Part shown: positions 8,171 to 17,162 of the stretch, piece after piece | How positions within the stretch are numbered: position 1 is the first letter of the stretch | Layout of the letters: every line of letters begins with the position of its first letter | Assembly: GCF_004348825.1 (NCBI RefSeq) | Contig: NZ_SMJU01000006.1 | Coordinates: 124,001-188,000, forward strand | Direction: 5' to 3' | Source: Arundinibacter roseus | GTDB taxonomy: Bacteria; Bacteroidota; Bacteroidia; Cytophagales; Spirosomataceae | DNA length: 64,000 bases | Translations under genes and position numbers: made by a program | Notes under the pieces: model-generated | Seen by the model: only the letters and a program-made list of their open reading frames with translations | The model's database searches: none | What the model was told of the DNA's origin: nothing

Positions 8171-9235
8171 ATGATAAATATATTACAGGAGACTCGTAAA
8201 GTTGACATTGTTCAGGTTGTTCAGGATTTGGGTCTTGATATACACGAACATCGAAAAATCCTGTGCCCTTTTCATGAAGAAAAAACACCTTCCCTATACT
8301 TATATCCGGGTACCAATACCTACTATTGCTTTGGCTGTGGTAAACACGGAGACGTTATTCATTTTTATGCAGGATTTGCTTCTATTGAGTATAAAACTGC
8401 CATGCACGAATTGGCTCATTTGTACGTACAAGGCTACATTCGGAAAGGTAATACGCCCCCGCCTCGCGCTGGTAAAAGGCCAGAAATAGCCGCAGACAAT
8501 CTGCCTGATACCAAAGAATATGTGTATCAATCGATACATTCAGAGATTTACGAATCTTTCAAAACATACTGTGAAACTCAACCTGACACAGAGACCAGTC
8601 AACAAGGTCTTGCGTATCTTCACCAAAGAGGATTTTCGGAGCCGACGTTGAGAAGTTTTGGTATTTTTGTAATAAAGGATTACCATTCAGCCAATTACTT
8701 TCTACGTTCGCAGTATGCATTGGCTGATCTACGTGAATGTGGACTGTATAATGAAAAAGATAATTTGGTGTTTTATAGGCATTGCCTGATTATCCCCTAC
8801 TACAAACAAAACAGAATTGTCTTTTTGCAGGGACGGATTATTGGTTCTCCGGTCGACAAAACACCCCGCTATCAGTTTCTAAGCGGCGTACCGATTCCTT
8901 TATTCAATAGCGACATGCTTGCCCGAATCCGAACCGGTAAGGTTGTATACGTTACCGAAGGCGCATTGGACTGCATGACGCTTGTGCAACAAGGCCTACC
9001 TGCTGTTAGTTTGGGCAGTGTAACGATGTTTAAGAAAGAATGGGCCAAACTTTTTCAGCGTTTTGAAGTCTGTTTTTGGTTCGATAATGACAAAGCCGGG
9101 CAACAAGCTGCCAAATCCTATCAGATGCTTTTTGAAGAAGCAGGAATCAGCAGCCATGAGCGTAAGGTAAAAGACGGCTTTAAAGATGTCAATGATTATT
9201 TCAGCAAGCGGGATCAAGGTGAACTATTTGGCTAG
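8171..9235 (+). CDS. Compact DnaG-like primase: CHC2 zinc finger plus TOPRIM domain
   Basis: Predicted RNA primase-type protein of 354 residues, much shorter than a full DnaG (about 600). The zinc ribbon ligands are C32, H35, C53 and C56 (CPFH...CFGC). A DnaG-like catalytic N-subdomain follows (YLHQRGFSEPTLRSFGI and a GR/PRYQFLSGV segment), then a TOPRIM fold with E263 (VTEGALDC) and the acidic pair D305/D307 (FDNDKAG). The helicase-binding C-terminal domain is missing. It stands alone between the atp terminator and the convergent ktrA, overlapping ktrA by 12 bases at the 3' end. It may be a second primase, a remnant of a mobile element, or a repair or plasmid-type primase. It is not the housekeeping dnaG by length. 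Confidence 0.8.
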   Translation: MINILQETRKVDIVQVVQDLGLDIHEHRKILCPFHEEKTPSLYLYPGTNTYYCFGCGKHGDVIHFYAGFASIEYKTAMHELAHLYVQGYIRKGNTPPPRAGKRPEIAADNLPDTKEYVYQSIHSEIYESFKTYCETQPDTETSQQGLAYLHQRGFSEPTLRSFGIFVIKDYHSANYFLRSQYALADLRECGLYNEKDNLVFYRHCLIIPYYKQNRIVFLQGRIIGSPVDKTPRYQFLSGVPIPLFNSDMLARIRTGKVVYVTEGALDCMTLVQQGLPAVSLGSVTMFKKEWAKLFQRFEVCFWFDNDKAGQQAAKSYQMLFEEAGISSHERKVKDGFKDVNDYFSKRDQGELFG

Positions 9236-9907
9236 TATTTTTCTTAACTCCTTGACATTTCCAAGTAATATCAAGTGATCGCCCGGCTGTAATTCACGAT
9301 CAATGCCAGCTTCAAGTTCGAGTTTCTTTACTTTTCGGGTATATCCTACAATACTTTTCTCATTTTCTACGTGTACGTAAGCCACCACTTTCAAGCCCGG
9401 TGAGCGAGTGAGACCGGTTTCAGAAAGTTTTTTATAGTAAAAACGCTGTGGAATCCGAAGCTCCATCATGGCCGATTCTTCACAAATTTCGTAGGAGTTT
9501 ACGAGCTCGGGAATAGTCAGACGCTTGGCCACTTTTTCTGCTGAATCCTGCTCGGGCAGCAGCAGCTCATCCACTCCCAATGCTTCCATAACGGTACGGT
9601 GTAGATCGTTAAAAGCCCGACCAAGCAGCTTTTTGACTTTCATCTGCTTCAAAATAGCCGTTACGAGCACCGAGGCCGCAAAGTCTTCACCAATGGCCAC
9701 CACCACAATATCCATCTCCCGCAAGGGAATCGTATTGAGGTTGTGAATGTCGGTACAGTCCATACACACGGTGTGCGTAATCCGGTTTTTGAGGGAATCA
9801 ATTTTATTCATATCGACATCAGCCCCGATTACTTCGTGGCCCATTGCCGTGAGTTTCACTGAAAGGGTGGCGCCAAAATTGCCTAGCCCAACTACAAAAA
9901 ATTTCAT
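9224..9907 (-). CDS. ktrA: Potassium uptake regulatory subunit KtrA/TrkA (RCK)
   Basis: Cytoplasmic nucleotide-binding ring subunit that gates the potassium channel KtrB/TrkH (227 residues). It has an N-terminal RCK_N Rossmann domain with VVGLGNFG and the acidic GADVD at the end of the second strand, then an RCK_C domain (about residues 140-225). A single RCK pair matches KtrA rather than the double-length TrkA of enterics. It lies 9 bases after ktrB in the same operon and converges with the primase gene, the two 3' ends overlapping. Confidence 0.92.
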   Translation of the reverse strand: MKFFVVGLGNFGATLSVKLTAMGHEVIGADVDMNKIDSLKNRITHTVCMDCTDIHNLNTIPLREMDIVVVAIGEDFAASVLVTAILKQMKVKKLLGRAFNDLHRTVMEALGVDELLLPEQDSAEKVAKRLTIPELVNSYEICEESAMMELRIPQRFYYKKLSETGLTRSPGLKVVAYVHVENEKSIVGYTRKVKKLELEAGIDRELQPGDHLILLGNVKELRKILAK

Positions 9908-9916
9908 AAAAATACC

Positions 9917-11719
9917 TTAGTTAATAAAGATTGTTTCGCTGGGATAGCGATAGTTTATCGCCTTGGTTTGCCGGATAAACGCAACAAACAAGGTAAAGCT
10001 GCCTACCCTGCCAATAAACATAATAATGACTAAAACAATTTTTGCTCCCTCAGAAAGCTCCGACGTAATGCCCAACGTTAGACCGACGGTACTAAACGCC
10101 GAGAAACATTCAAAAGCTATGCTGATCAGTTGCTTGTCTGGTTCAAGAACGGTAATAATCAGAATTGCCGGACCGATAATCAGGAGTGAAAGGCTAATGG
10201 TTGAAAATGCCCGACGAACGGACTCCGAGGGGATTTGCCGCCGCCGGAATTCCACGCGGTCGCTGCCCTTGGCCAAGCTCAGAATATTGAGAATAGCTAC
10301 CGCAAAGGTGGAGGTTTTGATACCGCCGCCTGTTGACGCTGGCGAAGCACCGATCCACATCAGGAGAAGATAAATCAGGATGGTAGCCGGCTGCATGAGG
10401 GTCATATCAAAGGTGTTAAACCCGGCGGTTCGTGGGGTGACTGAGGCAAAAAAGGACGTAATAAGTTTGCCGTACCAGGTCGTGTGCTGATACAATATGC
10501 CGTAATACTCAGTAATAAAGAAAGTAACTATGCCTACGACAAGCAACAGAAAGGTCGTCAGTAGAACAATAGACGAATTGGCACTTACCGTCCGGGGTAA
10601 GTGACGAATCGGCTTGCGCCTGATTACCCAGGCTCCGAGCTGAACTACATAATGCTTACCATAGTAATATATATCGGTCAAAATCGGAAAACCCAGACCT
10701 CCAATGATGATGAGAAAGCAAATGACGAGCTGAAAATCATAGTCCATTCGTAGGTACGAATTAAATAGTCCATTGGGAACGGTAGAAAATCCGGCGTTAC
10801 AAAAGGCAGAAATTGAATGAAAAATTGAAAAACGCAACCGCTGCCCCCAGGTAGCAAAGGCCTCATCTCCAACGGTGAAATAGATCCCGACCACGCCGAT
10901 AATTTCGACCAGCAACGTAATGACAATAATTTGAGAAAGTGATTTAAATGTATCGCTTACTTTTTCGGCGGTAACGAAATCTTTTAGAAACAGCTGATTT
11001 TCAATTGAAAAACCACCTTTGTACAAATAACCAAAGAAACTTGTAAATGATAGCACGCCCAATCCTCCAAGTTGGATCAGCATGAGAATGAAGAATTTCC
11101 CTAAACGAGTAAATTCGGTAGCTGTATCAAGCGTACTAAGGCCTGTTACACATACAGCACTAACGGCAGTGAAAAGAGCATCTGTAAATGAAATACCATT
11201 GACCGTAGCGCGTGGCAACATGAGTAACCCGCAGCCCATCAACGACAGCATGACAAAACTTAGGATAAAAGCCAAAGCCGGGTTGAATCGCTTGGTATAA
11301 ATTTGGAGAACCTTACGCGATGAATCCAGCAGTATCAATACAAAGCATAGAACAAGGCCACCGTAATAGGAATAGGATTTAAAGTCAGGCTTTAATTGTA
11401 AAACTGTAAATTTATAGTAACAGAATCCGGCTAGTAAAAGAACCGGAATCCACTGCAAAATCTTGTTTACTACGCCTGAAGGCGGATAGCGTAACGTTCG
11501 CAGGGAAAGGGTAATGGCAAACGAAGCGAGATAAATAAGATAAATTGCTCCAAAATACAGATACTTGATAACGTGCGGAAAGCCAACATCATACACTACC
11601 AGCAACAAGACAAACAGGCCAAAATAAAAGGAGAAATCTTCAAAAAAATCGTGCAGTCGACGCACAATCCGTTCCTTCACCTGACTAAAATTCCAATATT
11701 TTTTGCGTGTGTTGCTCAT
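9917..11719 (-). CDS. ktrB: Potassium uptake membrane subunit KtrB/TrkH with N-terminal extension
   Basis: Ion-conducting subunit of the Ktr/Trk potassium system (600 residues, inner membrane). The four P-loop filter motifs are visible: SAVCVTGLSTLD, FCNAGFSTVPNG, PRTAGFNTFD and AFSTVGLTLG. The protein is about 150 residues longer than a typical KtrB because the first 150 residues hold a charged N-terminus and about four additional hydrophobic helices before the core starts near PALAFILSFVMLSL. Co-transcribed with ktrA. Extended TrkH proteins occur in Bacteroidota; what the extra helices do is not evident. Confidence 0.92.
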   Translation of the reverse strand: MSNTRKKYWNFSQVKERIVRRLHDFFEDFSFYFGLFVLLLVVYDVGFPHVIKYLYFGAIYLIYLASFAITLSLRTLRYPPSGVVNKILQWIPVLLLAGFCYYKFTVLQLKPDFKSYSYYGGLVLCFVLILLDSSRKVLQIYTKRFNPALAFILSFVMLSLMGCGLLMLPRATVNGISFTDALFTAVSAVCVTGLSTLDTATEFTRLGKFFILMLIQLGGLGVLSFTSFFGYLYKGGFSIENQLFLKDFVTAEKVSDTFKSLSQIIVITLLVEIIGVVGIYFTVGDEAFATWGQRLRFSIFHSISAFCNAGFSTVPNGLFNSYLRMDYDFQLVICFLIIIGGLGFPILTDIYYYGKHYVVQLGAWVIRRKPIRHLPRTVSANSSIVLLTTFLLLVVGIVTFFITEYYGILYQHTTWYGKLITSFFASVTPRTAGFNTFDMTLMQPATILIYLLLMWIGASPASTGGGIKTSTFAVAILNILSLAKGSDRVEFRRRQIPSESVRRAFSTISLSLLIIGPAILIITVLEPDKQLISIAFECFSAFSTVGLTLGITSELSEGAKIVLVIIMFIGRVGSFTLFVAFIRQTKAINYRYPSETIFIN

Positions 11720-11784
11720 GAATTAAAAAGAGGATTTGTCTAAAAAAGTGTTGAATCACCTTTTGTAAACCTTTCGCCGAAAAC

Positions 11785-12744
11785 TTAGTAGTGCCATTTT
11801 TCATTACCTTCCAGAGGTTTCCATGCATAGCGAGGTTCAAAGTGATTCCATAAAATGGCCGACAAGGTACGCAAAAGTACGTAACCTTCATTATCGGCTT
11901 TCCAGCGTTCATCTTTTTGGTTTTTGGTGGTAATGCAAAAAACGTAGTCGCCATGAGGGGCATGTACATACACTACTTCTGACTTGGCCCGATTGACTGC
12001 GCCGTTTTTTGCCGCAACTTTAATTTCGGGAGGAAGCTGAGAAAGCGCCTGCCCATCCCAAAACTGCCGGCCCAGCAAGCGATACATCCGTTCGCTAACA
12101 TCAGGGCTTATTGCTCCACCAAACCGAATCAAAGTCATCAGTTCCGCCATTTCCCGCGGTGTCGTTTGGCCCCATCCGTAAGTTCTCTGCGCATCCGCAC
12201 GACCCGGCGTCCGTGAGTTCACACGCGTATGTACAAAACCCTGTTTCTGCAGCCAATTATTAATTGTTGCACCACCACCGGCCAATGCCTGCATCCACAA
12301 ACTACCCGTATTATCTGAAATCGTCTCCATGAGCATCAGCACATAGCTCAAAGGGATTTTGGCACTATCCCGCAAAGAACCCACAATTCCATCGTCGTAC
12401 CGTAGCGAATCTCGATAAATCAGGACGCTGTCATAGGCAAGTTGGCCACTGTGAAGCTTGTCGAAAAGACCACAAAGTATCGGAATTTTGACCATACTTG
12501 CCGTAGGAAAAACTGTATCAGCCTGAATCTCAACTACTCTATTTTTCTTTATATGATGAACGTATACGCCCACATCACCACCAAATCCGGCAATTGCCTG
12601 TTCTATTTTTCGGGTAAGTTCACGATCCGTTTTTGGCTTAACTTCTGCTTTTTGGGCAAATGAACCGGTCGCAAATAGCGAGCAGATTATAAACAATAAG
12701 AAACTACACGGATTTTTCTTAAAACACAGTAAACCTGAAAACAT
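11785..12744 (-). CDS. Class A beta-lactamase-fold serine hydrolase with altered motifs
   Basis: Secreted serine hydrolase of 319 residues, counted from the ATG at 12744; the more upstream in-frame TTG at 12825 lacks signal-peptide features. The signal peptide ends near ATGSFAQ. The fold is recognisable from S83-M-V-K86 (catalytic Ser and Lys), S143-D-N145 and TTPREMAELM. Two hallmarks of a working class A beta-lactamase are changed: the KTG triad is K246-N-G248, and the omega-loop Glu (Ambler 166) position appears as His172 in VHTRVN. It is therefore more likely a peptidase-like, slow-deacylating or penicillin-binding hydrolase than an efficient resistance enzyme. It lies upstream of ktrB in the same direction. 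Confidence 0.78.
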   Translation of the reverse strand: MFSGLLCFKKNPCSFLLFIICSLFATGSFAQKAEVKPKTDRELTRKIEQAIAGFGGDVGVYVHHIKKNRVVEIQADTVFPTASMVKIPILCGLFDKLHSGQLAYDSVLIYRDSLRYDDGIVGSLRDSAKIPLSYVLMLMETISDNTGSLWMQALAGGGATINNWLQKQGFVHTRVNSRTPGRADAQRTYGWGQTTPREMAELMTLIRFGGAISPDVSERMYRLLGRQFWDGQALSQLPPEIKVAAKNGAVNRAKSEVVYVHAPHGDYVFCITTKNQKDERWKADNEGYVLLRTLSAILWNHFEPRYAWKPLEGNEKWHY

Positions 12745-12935
12745 ATGTAAAGCGGTTTGATTATCAATTCTTTGAATTAAATAAATAGGTTGGTGTGTAG
12801 ATTTACGAAATGCAACTTTAAACAAAAAAAATCAGAGAGGAAAATCCTGCGGATGTGCTCGCAGGTAAATTGCCATCAATGATTTCTTTTCAAAGTTTAA
12901 GCAACAAAATAACCCGTACTTATTCTAACTTTTTC

Positions 12936-14078
12936 ATGAAAAAACTCTTTTCAATACTTTTCATTTTCTGTTTTTCATTCGTATCTGCCCAACAAAGCCC
13001 CAATACCCGATGGACAGAAGCGCAGGCTGACGCATGGTACGCAAAGCAGCCATGGCTGTTTGGCTCCAACTATAATCCGGCAAGCGCAATCAATCAATTG
13101 GAGATGTTTCAGGAAGATACATTTTCACCCGAAGAAATAGATAAAGAATTGGGCTGGGCCGAAGATATGGGTGTAAATACGGCACGAGTGTATTTACATG
13201 ACCTCTTATGGGCTGATTCAGAAGGCTTCAAAAACCGTCTCAATCAATTTTTGGATATTTGTGCCAAACACAACATTCGTCCGGTGCTGGTACTTTTTGA
13301 TTCCTGCTGGGACCCTCACCCAAAATCAGGCCCTCAGCGAGCTCCTCAACCCGGAATTCATAATTCGGGGTGGCTGCAAAGTCCGGGCGCAAGTGCGCTA
13401 AACGATCCGTCGCAACACCCCCGTCTGGAAGCCTACGTAACAGGTGTGGTGGGTGCTTTTGCCAACGATTCGCGCATCTTGATGTGGGATGTCTGGAATG
13501 AACCCGACAATACGAATGACAACAGTTATGGTAAAAATCACCTGAAACAGGAGCCTGAAAACAAACGAGAAAAAGTTGCCATGCTCCTGCCCCGCGTCTT
13601 TGCCTGGGCTCGGGCGGCGCAGCCTTCTCAGCCGCTGACCTCCGGCCTATGGATTTTTAATAAAAATCGTGATATGAGTATCCCTGAAAATTGGAGTACA
13701 ACGGAGAAAATACAGGTTGAGAATTCTGACATTCTTACGTTTCATCACTATTCAGATGCAGAATCCTTTGAAGGCGTAATCAAACAACTACAAACGCTGA
13801 AACGCCCGATGATTTGTACGGAGTTTATGGCTCGTGGAGCCAATAGTTTGTTCCAGACGCATTTGCCAATCGCCAGAAAATACAACGTCGGTATGATCAA
13901 TTGGGGATTTGTGGCGGGAAAAACGCAGACCTATTTGCCCTGGGATAGCTGGCAAAAACCCTATATAAATGGCCGGGTGCCAAAAATCTGGTTCCATGAA
14001 ATTCTAAAAACGGACGGAACGCCTATCGATCCGGCTGAGATTGCGGCAATTAAAGCAGCAACCGGAAAAACAAAGTAA
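12936..14078 (+). CDS. Secreted clan GH-A glycoside hydrolase (cellulase/xylanase-like)
   Basis: Predicted periplasmic or secreted retaining glycosidase of 380 residues. The ATG at 12936 starts a clear signal peptide (MKKLFSILFIFCFSFVSAQ). The mature part has a TIM-barrel pattern with the acid/base Glu in WDVWNEP (E189) and a nucleophile Glu in ICTEF (E296), as in GH5-like enzymes. The exact family and substrate cannot be fixed from motifs; annotations such as beta-xylanase or cellulase are guesses. It stands alone with a strong terminator behind it, and no susCD or other glycosidase is adjacent. Confidence 0.78.
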   Translation: MKKLFSILFIFCFSFVSAQQSPNTRWTEAQADAWYAKQPWLFGSNYNPASAINQLEMFQEDTFSPEEIDKELGWAEDMGVNTARVYLHDLLWADSEGFKNRLNQFLDICAKHNIRPVLVLFDSCWDPHPKSGPQRAPQPGIHNSGWLQSPGASALNDPSQHPRLEAYVTGVVGAFANDSRILMWDVWNEPDNTNDNSYGKNHLKQEPENKREKVAMLLPRVFAWARAAQPSQPLTSGLWIFNKNRDMSIPENWSTTEKIQVENSDILTFHHYSDAESFEGVIKQLQTLKRPMICTEFMARGANSLFQTHLPIARKYNVGMINWGFVAGKTQTYLPWDSWQKPYINGRVPKIWFHEILKTDGTPIDPAEIAAIKAATGKTK

Positions 14079-14100
14079 TCAGGAAAAGTAACACATAAGA

Positions 14101-14152
14101 AATGGTCTGAATTTTAACTTTCTGGAAGTTTAAATTCAGACCATTTTATTTT
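14101..14152. terminator. Bidirectional intrinsic terminator between glycosidase and GNAT gene
   Basis: AATGGTCTGAATTT (14101-14114) pairs perfectly with AAATTCAGACCATT (14132-14145), with an inner AACTT/AAGTT stem and a T-rich tail. It sits between two convergent genes. Confidence 0.88.
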
Positions 14153-14172
14153 CTTGACTGCTGGTCAAAAAC

Positions 14173-14676
14173 TTATAGCTGACGTGTGAAAAATTTTACT
14201 CCTTTGTGAGGATTGTAGTTATAAGGTTGCGTTTCCAGAAATCCGTAACGCTCGTATAACTTCACGGCTCGCGGCATTTTATAACCAATCGTATCCAATT
14301 TCATCGTGGAATAGCCAAGTGCTTGCGCAGTTTCGATCGCCTTTTCCATGAGCGCACGTCCTATGCCAATACCTTGAAACGGAGGTTTAATATACATCCT
14401 TTTCAACTCACAGGTTTGGTCATTTTCAATTTGTCGCACACCTGCACATCCGATAAAATCCTGCCCGGATTGTACCAGAAAGAAACATCCCGTGGGCCTA
14501 CCATACATCGTAGGTAAAAGCGACCGCTCCTGCTCGACATTTTGAAAGCTCAGATCAAAATCGAGCGATGAAATGTACTCTGAGAATAACTCCATAGCTG
14601 CCTCAAAATGAGCTGGTTCGGTGGCTTCCAGAATTTTCCAGTCCACCAGCAAATTATCCAATCCAGCTGAACTCAT
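14173..14676 (-). CDS. GNAT-family N-acetyltransferase
   Basis: Acetyl-CoA-dependent N-acetyltransferase of 167 residues, substrate unknown. The acetyl-CoA pyrophosphate loop is visible as LKRMYIKPPFQGIGIGRALM (about residues 92-111), and the C-terminal strand reads YERYGFLET. The start at 14676 overlaps the end of the upstream desaturase gene by 23 bases, so the two genes are co-transcribed and possibly translationally coupled. Nothing in the sequence ties it to lipid metabolism. Confidence 0.85.
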   Translation of the reverse strand: MSSAGLDNLLVDWKILEATEPAHFEAAMELFSEYISSLDFDLSFQNVEQERSLLPTMYGRPTGCFFLVQSGQDFIGCAGVRQIENDQTCELKRMYIKPPFQGIGIGRALMEKAIETAQALGYSTMKLDTIGYKMPRAVKLYERYGFLETQPYNYNPHKGVKFFTRQL

Positions 14677-15637
14677 AGCTCAATTCAGGGACTTTGGTTC
14701 GATCTGCAACCCGACGTAAACGCGCAGGCAATGCCAGCAAATAATCCCTGGCTTTTTCGGCTTTTTCGTTCAAATCGCGCATGTGCTCAATCTGCCATTC
14801 ATCCAAAAGTGAATCCAGAATTTCGATATAATCGTTGGTAGTGTACACGCCTAACCGCTGCGCAGCGTCGGAAAAATGGGAGAAAGTATCTCCCATACGA
14901 ACGCCGGTTTCGCGTAAAAAATGAGCAGGCATAACAATCTTCTTTCGCATCATATCTTCCAGAGCAAGCATCATTTCGGACGCGTCAACCTCAAAGATCC
15001 TACTTACAAATGACTTATAGGCCTTGGCATGACGCATTTCGTCCGCAGCAATGACCCCGCAAATTTTTGAAAGATGCGGATTTCCAAACTGCTTGGCCAA
15101 CGTGGCCGTCCGGCGGTGCGATACGTTGGTGGCGAGTTCCTGAAACGAGGTATACACGAAATTACGGTAGGGATCGCGGCCGGTTCCAATATCAAATCCA
15201 TCAGCGATAAGGTATTGTGTAGAAACCTCCATCGCCCGCATATTTACCCGCCCTGACAGGTACAGGTATTTGTTCAATAAATCACCGTGGCGGTTTTCCT
15301 CGGCAGTCCAGGCCCGCACCCACTGAGCCCATCCTTTGGGATCATGAACCTGATCAACGCCGATTACGTCCATCAGCCAGGATTCATAGGTTGGCAAAGC
15401 TTCTTCGGTAATTGTATCACCGATCAAAACGGCTACATAATCATAGGGAAGTTCACGGGCACTTTCTTTGAGCAGTTTTACCTCCTCCACAAAATTTTCC
15501 TTCGAGAAATCCGGCAGGAAATCAGAGGGTTGCCAGTTTTCCTCAATAGGTTTGAGGTAATCTGTAAGAACTGAATCAAGTTTCTGACCAATAAACTGCA
15601 TCACCTCGATACGTAAGGCTGAGAGTTCTTTATGCAT
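14654..15637 (-). CDS. Soluble acyl-ACP desaturase (diiron)
   Basis: Ferritin-like diiron desaturase that would introduce a double bond into acyl-ACP (327 residues, cytoplasmic). The two iron-ligand motifs are visible: EENRH (about residues 130-134) and DEMRH (about 215-219), with the preceding single Glu ligands in the helical bundle. There are no membrane helices, in line with the plant-type soluble family rather than the membrane desaturases. It is followed by the overlapping GNAT gene and is divergent from plsC, so two membrane-lipid genes share this intergenic region. Confidence 0.9.
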   Translation of the reverse strand: MHKELSALRIEVMQFIGQKLDSVLTDYLKPIEENWQPSDFLPDFSKENFVEEVKLLKESARELPYDYVAVLIGDTITEEALPTYESWLMDVIGVDQVHDPKGWAQWVRAWTAEENRHGDLLNKYLYLSGRVNMRAMEVSTQYLIADGFDIGTGRDPYRNFVYTSFQELATNVSHRRTATLAKQFGNPHLSKICGVIAADEMRHAKAYKSFVSRIFEVDASEMMLALEDMMRKKIVMPAHFLRETGVRMGDTFSHFSDAAQRLGVYTTNDYIEILDSLLDEWQIEHMRDLNEKAEKARDYLLALPARLRRVADRTKVPELSYEFSWIG

Positions 15638-15731
15638 GAGAATAAGAGTTAAAGTAGTAAAGACAAAGTTCGTGATATTACTTTAAGATACGTAATAAAT
15701 AGCGAATTTCGTAATCTGCTATCCTTTTGAG

Positions 15732-15739
15732 TACTTTTG
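15732..15739 (+). promoter_or_regulatory. Candidate -7 element for plsC
   Basis: TACTTTTG matches TAnnTTTG and lies 19 bases before the plsC ATG. It overlaps the in-frame TTG at 15737, ruling that codon out as start if the box is used. Confidence 0.5.
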
Positions 15740-15757
15740 CAAAAAAAATTGAACCCG

Positions 15758-16492
15758 ATGAAAAAAATCCTTGACTACGTTTTAAGTATCCTATATTTAC
15801 TCTATTTTGGTCTAACCCTCCTGCTGTTTCACGCCGTTCAAATTGTTTGTTTCAATTTATTTGGGCCCAAGATTCATCAAAAATCGGTTGAGGTTTTTAA
15901 CTTTTTCATAGCTTACGGCTGGTATCTCACCGGCAGCAGTATTTCGTTTTCATCGCTCGCAAGCCTACCCGACAATCGTCCATTGATCTTTACTGCCAAT
16001 CATCAGAGTATGTTTGATATTCCGGGCTTAATATGGTTTTTACGAAAATACCATCCCCTTTTTGTGTCAAAAATAGAACTTGCGCGTGGCATTCCGGGGA
16101 TTTCCTATAATCTTAGAAAAGGCGGCGCTGCCCTGATTAATCGCAAAGACAGCAAGCAGGCCATCATGGAAATTGCGAAATTGGGCAAACGCATTCATGA
16201 TACCAAAGGTGCGGCGGCCATATTTCCGGAAGGCACCCGAACGGCCTCCGGTACCATGCGCCCTTTTGCGGCAGGCGGGCTGTCGGCGCTGTTAAAAAAA
16301 GCTCCCGATTCACTCGTTGTACCCGTAGCAATTCAGGGAACGGGGCATTTCAATCCCAAAGGTCTTTTTCCACTTCGGTCATTTTCCAGGATGTCGTGGA
16401 CGGTTCTGCCGGGTGTTGAACCTGCGGGCAAAACACCTGATGAGGTTGCCCGGCTTGCCCAGGAAGCAATTCAGGATTTTCTCAATACGTAA
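15758..16492 (+). CDS. plsC: 1-acyl-sn-glycerol-3-phosphate acyltransferase
   Basis: Membrane acyltransferase that makes phosphatidic acid from lysophosphatidic acid (244 residues). It has an N-terminal membrane helix (about residues 7-30), the HX4D catalytic motif N-H82-QSMF-D87, and the phosphate-binding FPEGTR at 156-161. The ATG at 15758 was chosen because a TTG 21 bases upstream overlaps a promoter-like box. Divergent from the acyl-ACP desaturase gene. Confidence 0.9.
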   Translation: MKKILDYVLSILYLLYFGLTLLLFHAVQIVCFNLFGPKIHQKSVEVFNFFIAYGWYLTGSSISFSSLASLPDNRPLIFTANHQSMFDIPGLIWFLRKYHPLFVSKIELARGIPGISYNLRKGGAALINRKDSKQAIMEIAKLGKRIHDTKGAAAIFPEGTRTASGTMRPFAAGGLSALLKKAPDSLVVPVAIQGTGHFNPKGLFPLRSFSRMSWTVLPGVEPAGKTPDEVARLAQEAIQDFLNT

Positions 16493-16540
16493 AAGAAATG
16501 AATTAAAATTCTAACTTAAACTAACTCTCATTGGCTCTAA

Positions 16541-16573
16541 ACGAGCTTTTTCACCCGTTAACACTCGTTAACA
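16541..16573 (+). promoter_or_regulatory. Direct and inverted repeats upstream of the small secreted protein gene
   Basis: CGTTAACA occurs twice with a 10-base period (16556-16563 and 16566-16573), and AACGAG at 16541-16546 is the inverse of CTCGTT at 16565-16570. The one-turn spacing fits tandem binding by a response regulator. No known site is recognised. Confidence 0.35.
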
Positions 16574-16640
16574 TATCTCCATTTAAACCAATGATTGGCG
16601 TGGCTCTCTAACCAACGAAAACCATAAAATTATAAGAGCC

Positions 16641-17051
16641 ATGAAAAATACCATCACAGTAGCCGCCTTTTTCTTATTGTTTGCAACCGGTGCTTTCGCC
16701 CAGGGATACGGTAAATCTCAGTATCCCGATAGAGGGCGGGAAAACTCACGAATTGATCCACGCGATCGGCAGGATCTTCGGCAGATTAACGACTTAAAAC
16801 GGCAGGCTCGCCTTCGAATTTCTGACGGAATTGCGAACGGTACACTCACCAACCGGGAGTCGATCCGATTGCTGAATGAACTCGAACGTATACAGATTAA
16901 GGAACGCCGGTACTTGTCTAACCGCTCGCTGAACAACCGCGAAACCCGGGAATTAACACAGGATTTACATATTCTGATCAGGGGCATTCATTACGAAAAA
17001 GCGGACTCGGAGTACGAAAGAAATCGCTATTCTCAGCGCCGTAATTATTAG
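16641..17051 (+). CDS. Small secreted Arg-rich helical protein, unknown function
   Basis: A 136-residue protein with a clear signal peptide (MKNTITVAAFFLLFATGAFAQ). The mature part is very rich in Arg, Asn and Glu and predicted almost all helical (from about residue 40 to 118), with a basic Tyr-rich tail (YSQRRNY). No enzyme motif is present. It is monocistronic, with repeats upstream and a terminator downstream. It could be an envelope-stress or periplasmic binding protein, but I do not recognise it. Confidence 0.75.
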   Translation: MKNTITVAAFFLLFATGAFAQGYGKSQYPDRGRENSRIDPRDRQDLRQINDLKRQARLRISDGIANGTLTNRESIRLLNELERIQIKERRYLSNRSLNNRETRELTQDLHILIRGIHYEKADSEYERNRYSQRRNY

Positions 17052-17086
17052 AAGAAAATAGTTAGTTGAAGGTTTAGGGTAATTGG

Positions 17087-17118
17087 AAAGGATACTTCAT
17101 TTTGAGGTATCCTTTTTT
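17087..17118. terminator. Intrinsic terminator between convergent genes
   Basis: AAAGGATAC (17087-17095) pairs with GTATCCTTT (17107-17115), followed by a T run. It lies after the small secreted protein gene and before the 3' end of the GNAT gene on the other strand. Confidence 0.82.
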
Positions 17119-17162
17119 ATGTTTAGCCTTTCTTGAGATAAAACCGAACCACCCGTGGTTGC

